Shown: positions 55,735 to 64,000 of the stretch, one piece after another
Position numbering within the stretch: the first letter of the stretch is position 1
How the letters are laid out: each line of letters opens with the position of its first letter
Assembly (NCBI RefSeq): GCF_018991925.1
Contig: NW_024738608.1
Coordinates: forward strand, 752,699-816,698
Direction of reading: 5' to 3'
DNA: 64,000 nt
Origin: Homarus americanus
Taxonomy: Eukaryota; Arthropoda; Malacostraca; Decapoda; Nephropidae
Translations under genes and position numbers: made by a program
The notes under the pieces: generated by a model
Seen by the model: the letters and a program-made list of their open reading frames with translations, nothing else
The model's database searches: none
Told to the model about the DNA's origin: nothing

Positions 55735-55995
55735 GTGATGAGTCAACCGAATGATGAGGTGAGTGATGAGCCATCAAATGATGAGTCAACCGAGTGATGA
55801 GTCAACCATGTGATGAGTCAACCGAGTGATGAGTCAACCGTGTGATGAGTCAACCGAGTGATGAGTCAACCGTGTGATGAGTCAACCGAGTGAGGAGTCA
55901 ACCAAGTGATGAGCCATCAAATGATGAGTCAACCGAGTGATAAGTCAACCATGTGATGAGTCAACCGAGTGAGGAGTCAACCGAGTCACGTAATC
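55735..55995 (+). repeat. 16-bp minisatellite of AP-1-type TGAGTCA sites
   Basis: The unit is GTGATGAGTCAACCGA. Ten perfect TGAGTCA heptamers occur, starting at 55739, 55782, 55798, 55814, 55830, 55846, 55862, 55878, 55925 and 55957. The seven from 55782 to 55878 are exactly 16 bp apart. TGAGTCA is the palindromic consensus for Fos/Jun-type bZIP factors. Other units carry GGAGTCA, TAAGTCA or GAGCCATC. Confidence 0.93.
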
Positions 55996-56225
55996 CGAGT
56001 GATAACATCCGTGTATTTTTCATAGCTATTTTTAGGCATCTACAGTCTACACCTATCTCGGGAATAAAAATACCTATAGCTATGTAACTTTACCTATCAA
56101 TTAAGGTCTGAACGTTCCCTCTTCTCACTGTCAATTCTTCTGCTATAGCGTCAAAGGTCAAATTCATTACTGAAAATTAACCCAACTTCTTCAGTTCTCA
56201 TTTAAGATTACTTTGTGGTTGACTC
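55996..56225. other. Unique AT-rich DNA, no feature seen
   Basis: No gene or repeat recognised. Confidence 0.55.
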
Positions 56226-56480
56226 TCTCTCTCTTTTTAATCACACACACACACACACACACACACAGTTCGCCACCCACCCATGTCGCTATCCACATAT
56301 CTCCCCACCCACACCACCACCTCACAAACAAAGCACCCACCTCACCAACCGCTTACCACCAGCAATCTCAGATCGTCATCCACCCACCTCGTTACTCACA
56401 CACCCACAACCTCACCACCCACCAACCTCACCACCCACCCACCTCACCACCCACCCACCTCACCACCCACCAGCAATCTC
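56226..56480. repeat. (CT)n, (CA)n and CACCCACCCACCT minisatellite
   Basis: A short CT run, CA at 56243-56268, then CACC/CCACC repeats. A unit of about 15-16 bp (ACCTCACCACCCACCC) is most regular at 56405-56470. The segment CAGCAATCTCAGRTCGTC occurs twice (about 56361 and 56470). Confidence 0.9.
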
Positions 56481-56685
56481 AGGTCGTCGTGGTCCCTCTC
56501 ATCTGGGGTCAGCTCGTGCGCTCCCTGGCCACACAAAAACTCGCCACCACATCTTTTCGCAAAAATTCTAGTGGACTGGGCTGGACGGGACGGTGGCCAG
56601 ACACAACGAAAACAAATTAAAAAATCACTTTCATTTTTGTATGGCTCTTTGGTGTCGTATGTCGTCGACTTTTAACGTAATGTGG

Positions 56686-56689
<4 letters not shown>
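56481..56689. other. Unique DNA, no gene called
   Basis: Mixed-composition sequence. Three overlapping frames run in from the repeat and end here without a domain. Confidence 0.45.

Positions 56690-56725
<36 letters not shown>
56690..56725. repeat. (GA)n microsatellite
   Basis: About 18 GA units. Confidence 0.96.
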
Positions 56726-56727
<2 letters not shown>

Positions 56728-57324
56728 CAAATGAAAGAAAATAAAGAGAGGAAGAGAGATGACTGAATGAAATATCAAAATCTTTATTACACTCTCTACA
56801 CACTTAACGACTGGCTAACACACACGCACACACTTAACACCACTTAACAACACACCGCACTACAACCCCCACCAGGAACATTACACAGAAGAGGTCATGA
56901 ACTATACACAGCAGAGTCATGTAATGTATCATGAGATTCCTGAAACCTGAGTACAGTAGTGGAGAGTGGGCACCATACACGTGTCCAGGAACTTATGAAC
57001 GAATATGTACACTCTAGGACTTAACTCGTAAATAGCATCACACAGAACCTACATTAGTGACCTTTAGAAATGGTGGAATTTTTTTTTAATTACAATAGGT
57101 GTACTTAACATAATGTGATTTTTTAAAGTAATATCACCTAACCTTATACATACCTGAGAAAAAAAAAAGAGAATACTATTGATATTTTAGTGTTTGAAAA
57201 AAAATAGACGAACATAAAATCTATTCTAGTAATAATATAACAGTGTATGGAAGTAATTAGACAGGTGAGACTAGATGAACGCAACACCTGGGGGCAAAGT
57301 TACGCCAGAGAGAATTTAATTTTC
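56726..57324. other. Unique AT-rich DNA, possible SINE body at right
   Basis: No gene. The stretch about 57260-57324 would be the body of the minus-strand SINE whose head follows. Confidence 0.5.
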
Positions 57325-57395
57325 TAAACTCACAGGGAATCGAACCAGAGGCTAATAGCATAGAAGGTGAACGCTCTATCAAGTAATTAAAACCT
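57325..57395 (-). mobile_element. tRNA-like SINE head or tRNA pseudogene
   Basis: On the minus strand TTACTTGATAGAGCG (57372-57385) resembles an A-box and GGTTCGATTCC (57335-57345) is a perfect B-box, 30 or so bases apart. The acceptor ends do not pair and no 3' T-run terminator follows, so an active tRNA gene is unlikely. Confidence 0.55.
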
Positions 57396-57894
57396 GAAGT
57401 GACCTAAAAACACGAGTAAGAAAATACAAAAAAGAATATTATTTCGAGAAAATTCTATATTGTGAACAATAAACGAATGATACGGAGAATTAAAACCCAG
57501 GAATATTTTAAAACTTGAATCAATCTTTAAATAACAGATAAAACACAACTCAAACGTAATAAAACTCGATAATCCTACGTTCCAAAATTGTGGAAAATCA
57601 AGAATAAGTTTAAATCAGTGTCACAAAACCGAGGAGGATCACAACGTGTTTATATCAGTGTTAGAAAAACGTTCCGTGAAATATCGTGGTTCAATTTAAT
57701 GCATTTCGGTGTATTCCCGTATTCCCAGGGAGAATAAATCTGGTAGTGGGTGACAGCGGCTCTTGACACCAACGCGGGGCCACAGTACCGTCCGGAATAA
57801 ATAATGGTTCACTGTCACCGGCCGTCCCTTTGTTTACTGTGACGTCATAACTCGCCTTCGTGCATGAAGAAAATGGGAAGATTATAAAAATTTA

Positions 57895-57895
<1 letters not shown>
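57396..57895. other. Unique DNA with a GC-richer island
   Basis: The patch 57740-57860 is GC-richer and includes CACCGGCCGTCCCTTTG and a perfect CRE-like TGACGTCA at about 57840. It may be regulatory. No gene seen. Confidence 0.4.

Positions 57896-57931
<36 letters not shown>
57896..57931. repeat. (CA)n microsatellite
   Basis: About 18 CA units. Confidence 0.97.
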
Positions 57932-57999
57932 GAATAAGCTGGAATACTGACTTGTTGCTTGTGTTTACACTAACCCGGGTAAGAGTTTACAATAAAGGC

Positions 58000-58125
58000 G
58001 AGGATAAACAAACAATACCACTTGATAAACACAAAACAACACACCTTGATCAACACAAGCAAGACACCTTGCTCAAGACAAACAACACACCTTGATCAAC
58101 ACAAACAACAGATCACACCTTAAAC
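58000..58125. repeat. Degenerate ACACCTTGATCAACACAA tandem repeat
   Basis: Three to four related copies (ACACCTTGATCAACACAAGC, ACACCTTGCTCAAGACAAAC, ACACCTTGATCAACACAAAC) with a period of about 24-28 bp. Confidence 0.8.
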
Positions 58126-58534
58126 ACTGTCTTCACTCAATACCTTAGCTGCTTCAACCCACCACAACAAGACTTCCTTCAGCCGCCAGACATGGAGCTG
58201 AAGACAGTGAACCTTTGAAAACTGTTTTACCTTAGGTTAAATATCTTAATGACCAAATTCATTTATAACATTAGTTGTAACTTCTAAGCCTCTTATGGGA
58301 TAAAAATAAATATTAATTGGTCAGTGTAAATAAAATATGCCCCGAAGTTTATTAATTTTTATAAATAATATTTACACAGTTTCAGCCTGATAATGCTTAT
58401 TAATAAAGGTGAATAATGATCTAGGTAAATTTATTAGGATTTTTGGTGATAATTATACTTTAACATTCTCTACGTGTCTAGTAAGAGGTAACGAAACAAG
58501 GCCGGCTGTAACTTATAAGCATTATAACACTAAT
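58126..58534. other. Unique AT-rich DNA, no feature seen
   Basis: No gene or repeat recognised. Confidence 0.6.
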
Positions 58535-58792
58535 ATACCCTAACCTAAACTACTAACTTAACCTAACAACTTTATATAACACAACTTAACCAAACCTACT
58601 AACGTAACCAAACCTAACCTAATCAACAAACTTAACGTGTCATAACCTAACCTACTAACTTAATGTAACATAACCGAACCTAAAAAATATTAACTTAACC
58701 TAACCTATTAACTTAACCTACTAACTTAACCCAACCTATTAACTTAATGTAACATACCCTAACCTAAAAAAAAAATACTAACCTAACCAAAA
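58535..58792 (-). repeat. Degenerate telomere-like DNA with CTACTAACTTAACCTAAC words
   Basis: AACCT-type pentamers on the plus strand, organised into recurring CTACTAACTTAACCT and AATGTAACATA words with spacing of roughly 25-35 bp. TTAGG reads on the minus strand. Confidence 0.78.
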
Positions 58793-59532
58793 TCACAGGA
58801 TCATAGCTCTTCCATCAGTGATTCATGACAAGCTGCATCAACATGACTGACCAGTACAGTAGACGACACACCATTGATAGGGAGGAACACTTACCCTAAA
58901 CCTACCACACTGTCCCCCATGTAACAGAGACTCATAGTTTACAAGACAAAGAGTTACAGTTTGTTTATTTACTATTGATTCTTAAGTGTTTGTTTATTGT
59001 ACGTCCTAAAATAAAAATAAAAATTTGGGGATATCGACTAAAAATACAACGACTACAACAACAACAACTATACACTACAACCAGACACTACAACCTGGAG
59101 TACACGAGATGAAGTACTCCTGGTGTAGTTGGTTACCCCCTAATGATAACTGTTAATAGGGCTTTAAGAGATAATATTCAGCATTATATTATTTTACGAG
59201 CTGATCCCCACGGCCATATTAACGTTAATCCTAGATACAAACAAAACTATTTTAGCTGGTTTAAGCCATTAGGTATACCATTAACTATATAAAATGAATA
59301 AAAACATAATGCTTGAAATTAACACCACCTGACTGAAAAGAGCGTCAACCCTTTTATGTGCATTTGTGTATATTTGGCTGCCTCGAGCTACGGTAGTGAG
59401 GTCATGTCGTAATGGCGTGAGCGGCCGAAATCCAACACGAAATAATTTCCATTCAAAGTAGAGGTTTTATTGGCTTGTTTTTTTTTAATTTCCCGTCGTC
59501 GAATTACTTTTGTGTTAATACTGTTTATGTTT
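58793..59532. other. Unique DNA, no gene called
   Basis: The patch 59395-59470 (ATGGCGTGAGCGGCCGAAAT) is GC-richer and non-repetitive. Identity unknown. Confidence 0.5.
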
Positions 59533-59768
59533 TCACCTGAAGATTGGCCTCCTAACATAATTTCACCTGTATATTCACCCCACACCATATTTCACCTGAA
59601 GAGTCTCCCCTACCATATTCAACCTGCAGATTCACCCAATTTATTTCGCCTGATGATTAACTACCCCGTAACACTACCTGGGTCCTGGTGGATTAGGTTA
59701 GATTAAGTTAACGTTAGGGAAGTTAATCAACAGGTGAAATAAGCTGGGGATCAATCTTCATGCGATCC
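59533..59768. mobile_element. Fold-back MITE family, full copy with extended left arm
   Basis: The left arm repeats a unit of about 30 bp around TTTCACCTGAAGATT five times (59533 to about 59665). The right arm reads AGTTAATCAACAGGTGAAAT, then GGGGATCAATCTTCATGCGA and TCC. The centre has GGATTAGGTTAGATT. It is the same family as 55281-55500. The left terminus is altered (TTTTCACC instead of GGATCACC) and no target duplication is clear. Confidence 0.72.
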
Positions 59769-60104
59769 CGTTAAAGATACATTTCACTAGTTCCCCTCAC
59801 AACTTTAAGACCCGTCAGTAAATTGGAGGTATACTGTGTGTTTACCTCCTGAATCACCTCACCCCAGTACAGTGTGTGTTGACCCCCGCCCTGTGTCACC
59901 CGGCCCTGACCGCTGTGTGAACCCTCTGATGTAGTGACCTCACCTGCTGTCCACTCTCACTAACTGGTACGATTCCTCTTACCTGTTTTATACCTTCAGT
60001 AGACTCCAGATTTAAGTAACAGTCTAGGTGCTCCCATCTGTATCTCCTGTTTCCTAAGACTGTTCGCTCTCTTAAGCTCTCCACGCAAACACACACACAA
60101 ACAA
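59769..60104. other. Unique DNA, no feature seen
   Basis: Ordinary-complexity sequence rich in ACCTC and CCTG words. No gene. Confidence 0.5.
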
Positions 60105-60157
60105 ACACGCACGCACGCACGCACGCACGCACGCACACACGCACGCACACACACACG

Positions 60158-60193
<36 letters not shown>
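60105..60193. repeat. Alternating purine-pyrimidine (GCAC)n-(CA)n tract
   Basis: 89 bp alternate without a break. It is the third Z-DNA-prone tract of the window. Cys/Val frames on the minus strand are artefacts. Confidence 0.95.
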
Positions 60194-60196
<3 letters not shown>

Positions 60197-60699
60197 AAAG
60201 GTTTTCATCACAATACGCAATGTTCCAACAGTAACTAAATTTAACTCCACTAATACAGTGCGTTTAACAAACATGTCATACGATAATTCATTTTATTTTA
60301 AATTGAATATCAACTAGGGCAATGTTAGTTAGCATACGAGTTATTGGATAGAACAAAAACTGGATTCATTTCTATATTTCATTCGTCTGTATGAGTCGGA
60401 AAGCATTTAATCATATAGATATTTTAATGTGCGTGTGATTGAATACGGAAATCCGCCCGGGTTATTGACTGACGTATTAACTGATTTTAAACAATTATCA
60501 ATATGGTATGTAACCGTTTTCATCCCTAACTGGCAATCTTTTTTATAGTTGTCATTGAATCAGCTTTTAATTTCATTTTGACTTTGATCATTATGCATGG
60601 AGGTAATTATATATTTACATGATGACTGACCAATTAACGAAACAGTTGAATGTAAAACTTTTTTTTTATCTAGGATGTTAAAAGTGTTTCATTTTATAC
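60194..60699. other. Unique AT-rich DNA, no feature seen
   Basis: No gene or repeat recognised. Confidence 0.6.
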
Positions 60700-60845
60700 A
60701 AACTCCCGAATGAAATGAAAGAATGACTTAATGACTTCAAGGAATGAAATGAAAGACTGAATTAATAGCCTGAAAGAATGAAATGAAAGTGACTTAATGA
60801 CTTGAAAGAATGAAATGAAAGATATTAAAGGCCTGAAAGAAGACA
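60700..60845. repeat. About 38-bp tandem repeat with GAATGAAATGAAAG
   Basis: GAATGAAATGAAAG occurs four times, mostly followed by a short spacer, TTAATGACTT or TTAATAGCCT, then GAAAGAATG. Confidence 0.85.
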
Positions 60846-60965
60846 CAAAAGACTAAGATAAAAGACTACTTCACCATACGGATAAATTGTATCATAAAAT
60901 AGTCTTCAATGAATTCAAATGACAAACCGGATTTATTGTAGTCGCTGATGCGTATATGAAAACAA

Positions 60966-61125
60966 AGTACAATAACACACGACTTAATAATGCCGTTGTA
61001 TCGTAAGATGAAGCATCAAGTACAATAACACTGGCTTAAAATAGACGGTGTATCGTAAAATGAAGGGTTAAGTAGCGAACATTAACCTTTAGTTACTTGA
61101 AGCGGGCAGTGGTTCGTAAAAGGGA
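60966..61125. repeat. About 55-bp degenerate tandem repeat
   Basis: AGTACAATAACAC at about 60967 and 61019 begins two copies, each with CGGTGTATCGTAARATGAAG-type ends. A third, more diverged copy ends near 61125 (GTGGTTCGTAAAAG). Confidence 0.7.
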
Positions 61126-61134
61126 ACACATATG

Positions 61135-61508
61135 CCTAATATAATAATAACATAACCTAACTTTAACCAAACCTTTAATCTAAGTATAAATTAACTTAAC
61201 CCAACCTTAACCTAGCCTGAAATTAACCTAACATAGCTTTAAAGTTAACCTAACTTTCACTTACCTTAACATCACTTAACCGAACTTAAATCATACTCTA
61301 ATTTAACCTTAACCTAACCTTAACTCAACCTAGCCTTCATATAACTTAACGTAGCTCTAACCTTAACCTGATCTAACCTTACCTTAACCTAACCATCACT
61401 TGACTTAACTTAACTTTAATCATAATCATATCTTAGCCTAATCATCACTAAACTAAAACCTACCTTAAAATAACCTAACCTAACCCTACCTTAACCAAAC
61501 ATTAACCT
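61135..61508 (-). repeat. Degenerate telomere-like DNA (AACCT/AACCTT)
   Basis: About 370 bp of AACCT, TAACCTT, AACTTAA and CATCACTT words. TTAGG reads on the minus strand. Many units are 6 bp (CCTTAA) instead of 5, breaking register. Confidence 0.8.
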
Positions 61509-61710
61509 CTGGGATGGATAATGTTCCCAGATCGCAAACGTTAGCGACTGAGTATAAAGAAATAAACGTACAGAGAAGCCAAACCGACGCCGCTCACCCC
61601 CCACGACGCCTCAAACACCTGTAATTAACACCCCCAGCAGGTGGCCCACGTCACCGTCGCCTGCGTGTCAAGCTCCAATCACGAGTTTACGCCCCCCTTA
61701 TCCTCCCTCT
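61509..61710. other. Unique DNA, no gene called
   Basis: GC-richer at 61575-61690 (CCACGACGCC, AGGTGGCCCACGTCACCG). Identity unknown. Confidence 0.45.
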
Positions 61711-62190
61711 GCCTGCATAAACACCCCCAGAGATATATCCCTGATTAAATATCCCCAAAGAAATTCCATAGTGTAACCACCACCTCGGGATATATTTATA
61801 GATGCTCCTCAGAGAGACAACTTTAGAGAAACACCCCCCCCCCTTAAAACACCCCCAGAGAAACACCTCCTTACAACAGCCCCAGAGAAACACCTCCTAC
61901 CCCCAGAAAAACACACCTTAATCATAACACAGAAAAATACCCCTTAATATAACCCACAGAGAAATGAGCCTGGCAATACTCCAGAGAAACACCCCTTAAA
62001 ACACCCTCGAGAAACAACCCATAGAGTAACACCCCCATAATCATAGCACAGAGAAATACCCCTTAATGTAGAGTCACAGGCAACCCCTTATTGCAATACA
62101 CCCAGAGAACCATCCCTTAAGTATCACCCCCAGAGATAGGTAAGCAGTGGAATGATACCTCCAATATTTACACTCCAGATATTACCCCGT
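61711..62190. repeat. Degenerate minisatellite (ACACCCCCAGAGAAACACCCCTTA)
   Basis: About 15 diverged copies of a 24-34-bp unit marked by CAGAGAAACACC or CAGAGAAATACCCC. Best preserved at 61850-62060. The 68-codon minus-strand frame is an artefact. Confidence 0.85.
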
Positions 62191-62304
62191 ATATAGATCC
62201 CCATACTAAGGGGAGTCTGAAAATGTACTGAGAACAATAATAAATGACCTCGGTTAGATATTAATGCTGTATAAAAAACTACATTACACATTTTAAATTT
62301 CTCA

Positions 62305-62553
62305 AATATAAAATAAATATTACAATAGTCAGATATTACAGAAAACAGATCTCACTAAAATTACAATGAATAAGCATTACAAAATATGGCTATAAAGACG
62401 AGCACACATTACATTTGGTTAATATTACAAAAATAAAAGGAAATCCTATGTCATTAGATTATACAAAAAAATACGGCTAGTAAAAATTTCCTTTGTGGAA
62501 TATTACAGAAACAAAACAATTTAACGTTTGATAGATATTACACAAACTAACAT

Positions 62554-62556
<3 letters not shown>
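62305..62556. repeat. Degenerate AT-rich repeat with ATATTACAnAAA
   Basis: ATATTACA or GCATTACA words recur every 20-35 bp (about 62317, 62332, 62377, 62420, 62500, 62535). They continue beyond the TA tract at about 62648-62730. An old satellite is likely. Confidence 0.6.

Positions 62557-62630
<74 letters not shown>
62557..62630. repeat. (AT)n microsatellite
   Basis: 37 uninterrupted AT units. Confidence 0.97.
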
Positions 62631-62634
<4 letters not shown>

Positions 62635-62884
62635 ATTCTCAATGCCAGATATTACAAACGATATTACACGTATAAAATATTAAAAAAAAATATGTTTTAT
62701 ATATTACCAAAAATATATATATTACAATTATCAGAAAGTACAATCAAATAGGAATTAATAAATGGCTGTAACAGTGTACAACAGGTGTGTAATACAATAC
62801 TGGGATATTAATTAAAAACACCGACTGGATGACTCGTATGAAACATTGTTGAGTTGTTTCATACATTCGAACAGTAGTCGATTC

Positions 62885-63172
62885 ATTCATTGGACAAAAC
62901 TAATTTATTCGACTGGACAAAATTAATTTATATGAATTGGAGAGGAGGAATTTACTGGACTCGATAAAACTAATTGGGTGTAAGTAATTTGTAAGACTGG
63001 ACAAAAGTAATTTCCTGGAGTGAAGTAATTTACTGGACTGGACAAAATTAATCTTGTGGACTGGACCAAAGTAATATAATTTAATGGACAAATGTAATAT
63101 AATGGACCGGATAAAATTAATCTATTGGATGGATACAATTTACCAGACTGAACAGAGGTAATTTACTGTAAT
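62885..63172. repeat. Degenerate minisatellite (ACTGGACAAAATTAATTTA)
   Basis: About ten copies of a 27-36-bp unit marked by GGACAAAATTAAT or GGACAAAAGTAATTT and TACTGGACT. The preceding 62740-62884 is unique. Confidence 0.88.
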
Positions 63173-63173
63173 G

Positions 63174-63229
<56 letters not shown>
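63174..63229. repeat. (CA)n microsatellite
   Basis: 28 uninterrupted CA units. Confidence 0.97.
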
Positions 63230-63231
<2 letters not shown>

Positions 63232-63529
63232 AACTCAACTAAAGGCAAAAATAAATATCACCTTGAAAAAAAAAATCCAGGCCAAAAAATATAATCAACA
63301 AAATATAGACAAAAACACAACAGGCTAAAAATATAATAATATAAAAACTAAAAATCACCCAAACCAAAAATCACACACAGTATTAAAACCCTGGTTGGTG
63401 AAATGTTCCCAGAATAAACTATGTAGATTATGTATATATTTTTCCCCCCAGTGTTGACATGATAACAGTGGCAACTCTCACCCACAGATATTAAATACAA
63501 GTAAATAACTAGGTGTCAGGAGAGGCCAA
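63230..63529. other. A-rich unique DNA, no feature seen
   Basis: AAAATATAATA-like words at 63265-63375. No gene. Confidence 0.55.
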
Positions 63530-63955
63530 ATACCGCCCCCCCTCCCTTCCCTACCACTGTGTTTTATCTCTTCCCCCTCTCTATTTTTCTCATTCTCATT
63601 TTTAGTGTTTTTCTTTTCTCATCTTCATTCTCCACCTTTTTTTATTATTTGGCTTCCCTTCACCTTCTCTTCTCTCTATTTCCATACTTTTATCTTTTCA
63701 GTCCTATTCCTTGCTTTCGTTCTTCTCATTTTACTTTCTCTCCTTTCTTCCTCATCATTCTCTCTCCTCCCTTTTTCATCTTTCCCTGCTCTGTATCTTC
63801 CCCTTCACTTCTTTTCTCCCATTTTCTCTCTTCCGAACATAAGCCCCCCCACCCACCCCATCAAATCCATCTCTCCTTCCCTAAACCCCAACTCAAACCC
63901 CTCCCTATACTTACCCCCCTCCCTCTAACCTCACCCCTTCCCTCTAACCCCTTAC
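63530..63955. repeat. Polypyrimidine low-complexity block
   Basis: CTTCTCT, CCCTCC and TTTTTC words dominate the plus strand. The 107-codon frame here is Ser/Phe/Leu/Pro-rich and not a gene. Confidence 0.8.
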
Positions 63956-64000
63956 GCAATCCCGTGATCAGCGTTAATACCAGTGATGAAAGTGACATTT

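Overview
Organism and content. This looks like arthropod nuclear DNA, most likely from a decapod crustacean. Three things point there. Short runs of the arthropod telomere motif TTAGG (AACCT on the other strand) recur through the window. The microsatellite load is extreme (CA/GT, GA/CT, TA, ACC, long minisatellites), as is typical of crab and shrimp genomes. The recognisable mobile elements are truncated non-LTR retrotransposons and tRNA-derived SINEs. Species cannot be read from the sequence. I see no host protein-coding gene, rRNA gene or intact tRNA gene. All long open frames are translations of stop-free tandem repeats. The window is best read as intergenic or intronic repeat-rich DNA. Layout. 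0-9 kb: microsatellites, a LINE 3' end with its C-terminal coding tail (1.54-1.75 kb), a 20-bp satellite that flips orientation (3.5-4.2 kb), and a 14-bp minisatellite of about 1.5 kb split by a 5'-truncated LINE with an apparent 11-bp target duplication (5.26-7.14 kb). 9-19 kb: a 115-bp MITE-like palindrome, a 22-bp array of GGGTCA half-sites (13.0-13.9 kb), and dense GA/GT tracts. 19.8-23.3 kb: 3.4 kb of strand-asymmetric G-rich minisatellites with strong G-quadruplex potential. 24-29 kb: a 45-bp minisatellite, degenerate telomere-like DNA, a tRNA-derived SINE, an 18-bp minisatellite, polypyrimidine and polypurine blocks, and one copy of a dispersed A-tailed retroposon whose second copy lies at 43.1 kb. 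29-40 kb: mostly AT-rich unique DNA, with a 32-bp minisatellite (34.9-35.4 kb), a degenerate satellite (37.1-37.8 kb) and a 174-bp satellite with a conserved hairpin in all three units (38.3-38.8 kb). 40-51 kb: G-rich and GGT/GAT arrays, a second SINE, Z-DNA-prone tracts and a 5-bp/30-bp hierarchical array. 49-60 kb: a fold-back, MITE-like family in four copies (49.25, 53.02, 55.28, 59.53 kb). Its arms carry CACCTGAAGATTA and its interior carries TTAGG-like DNA. One copy has a near-perfect 8-bp target duplication. This stretch also holds an array of AP-1-like TGAGTCA sites at exact 16-bp spacing and a third tRNA-like head. 60-64 kb: degenerate telomere-like DNA and several degenerate minisatellites. 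Working together. There is no pathway or operon here. The coherent biology is repeat dynamics: truncated LINE insertion into an expanding minisatellite, mobile fold-back elements that spread telomere-like motifs, and tandem amplification of transcription-factor-like motifs. Functional readings of the last two are inference. Sequence-level claims are by eye, without alignment software.
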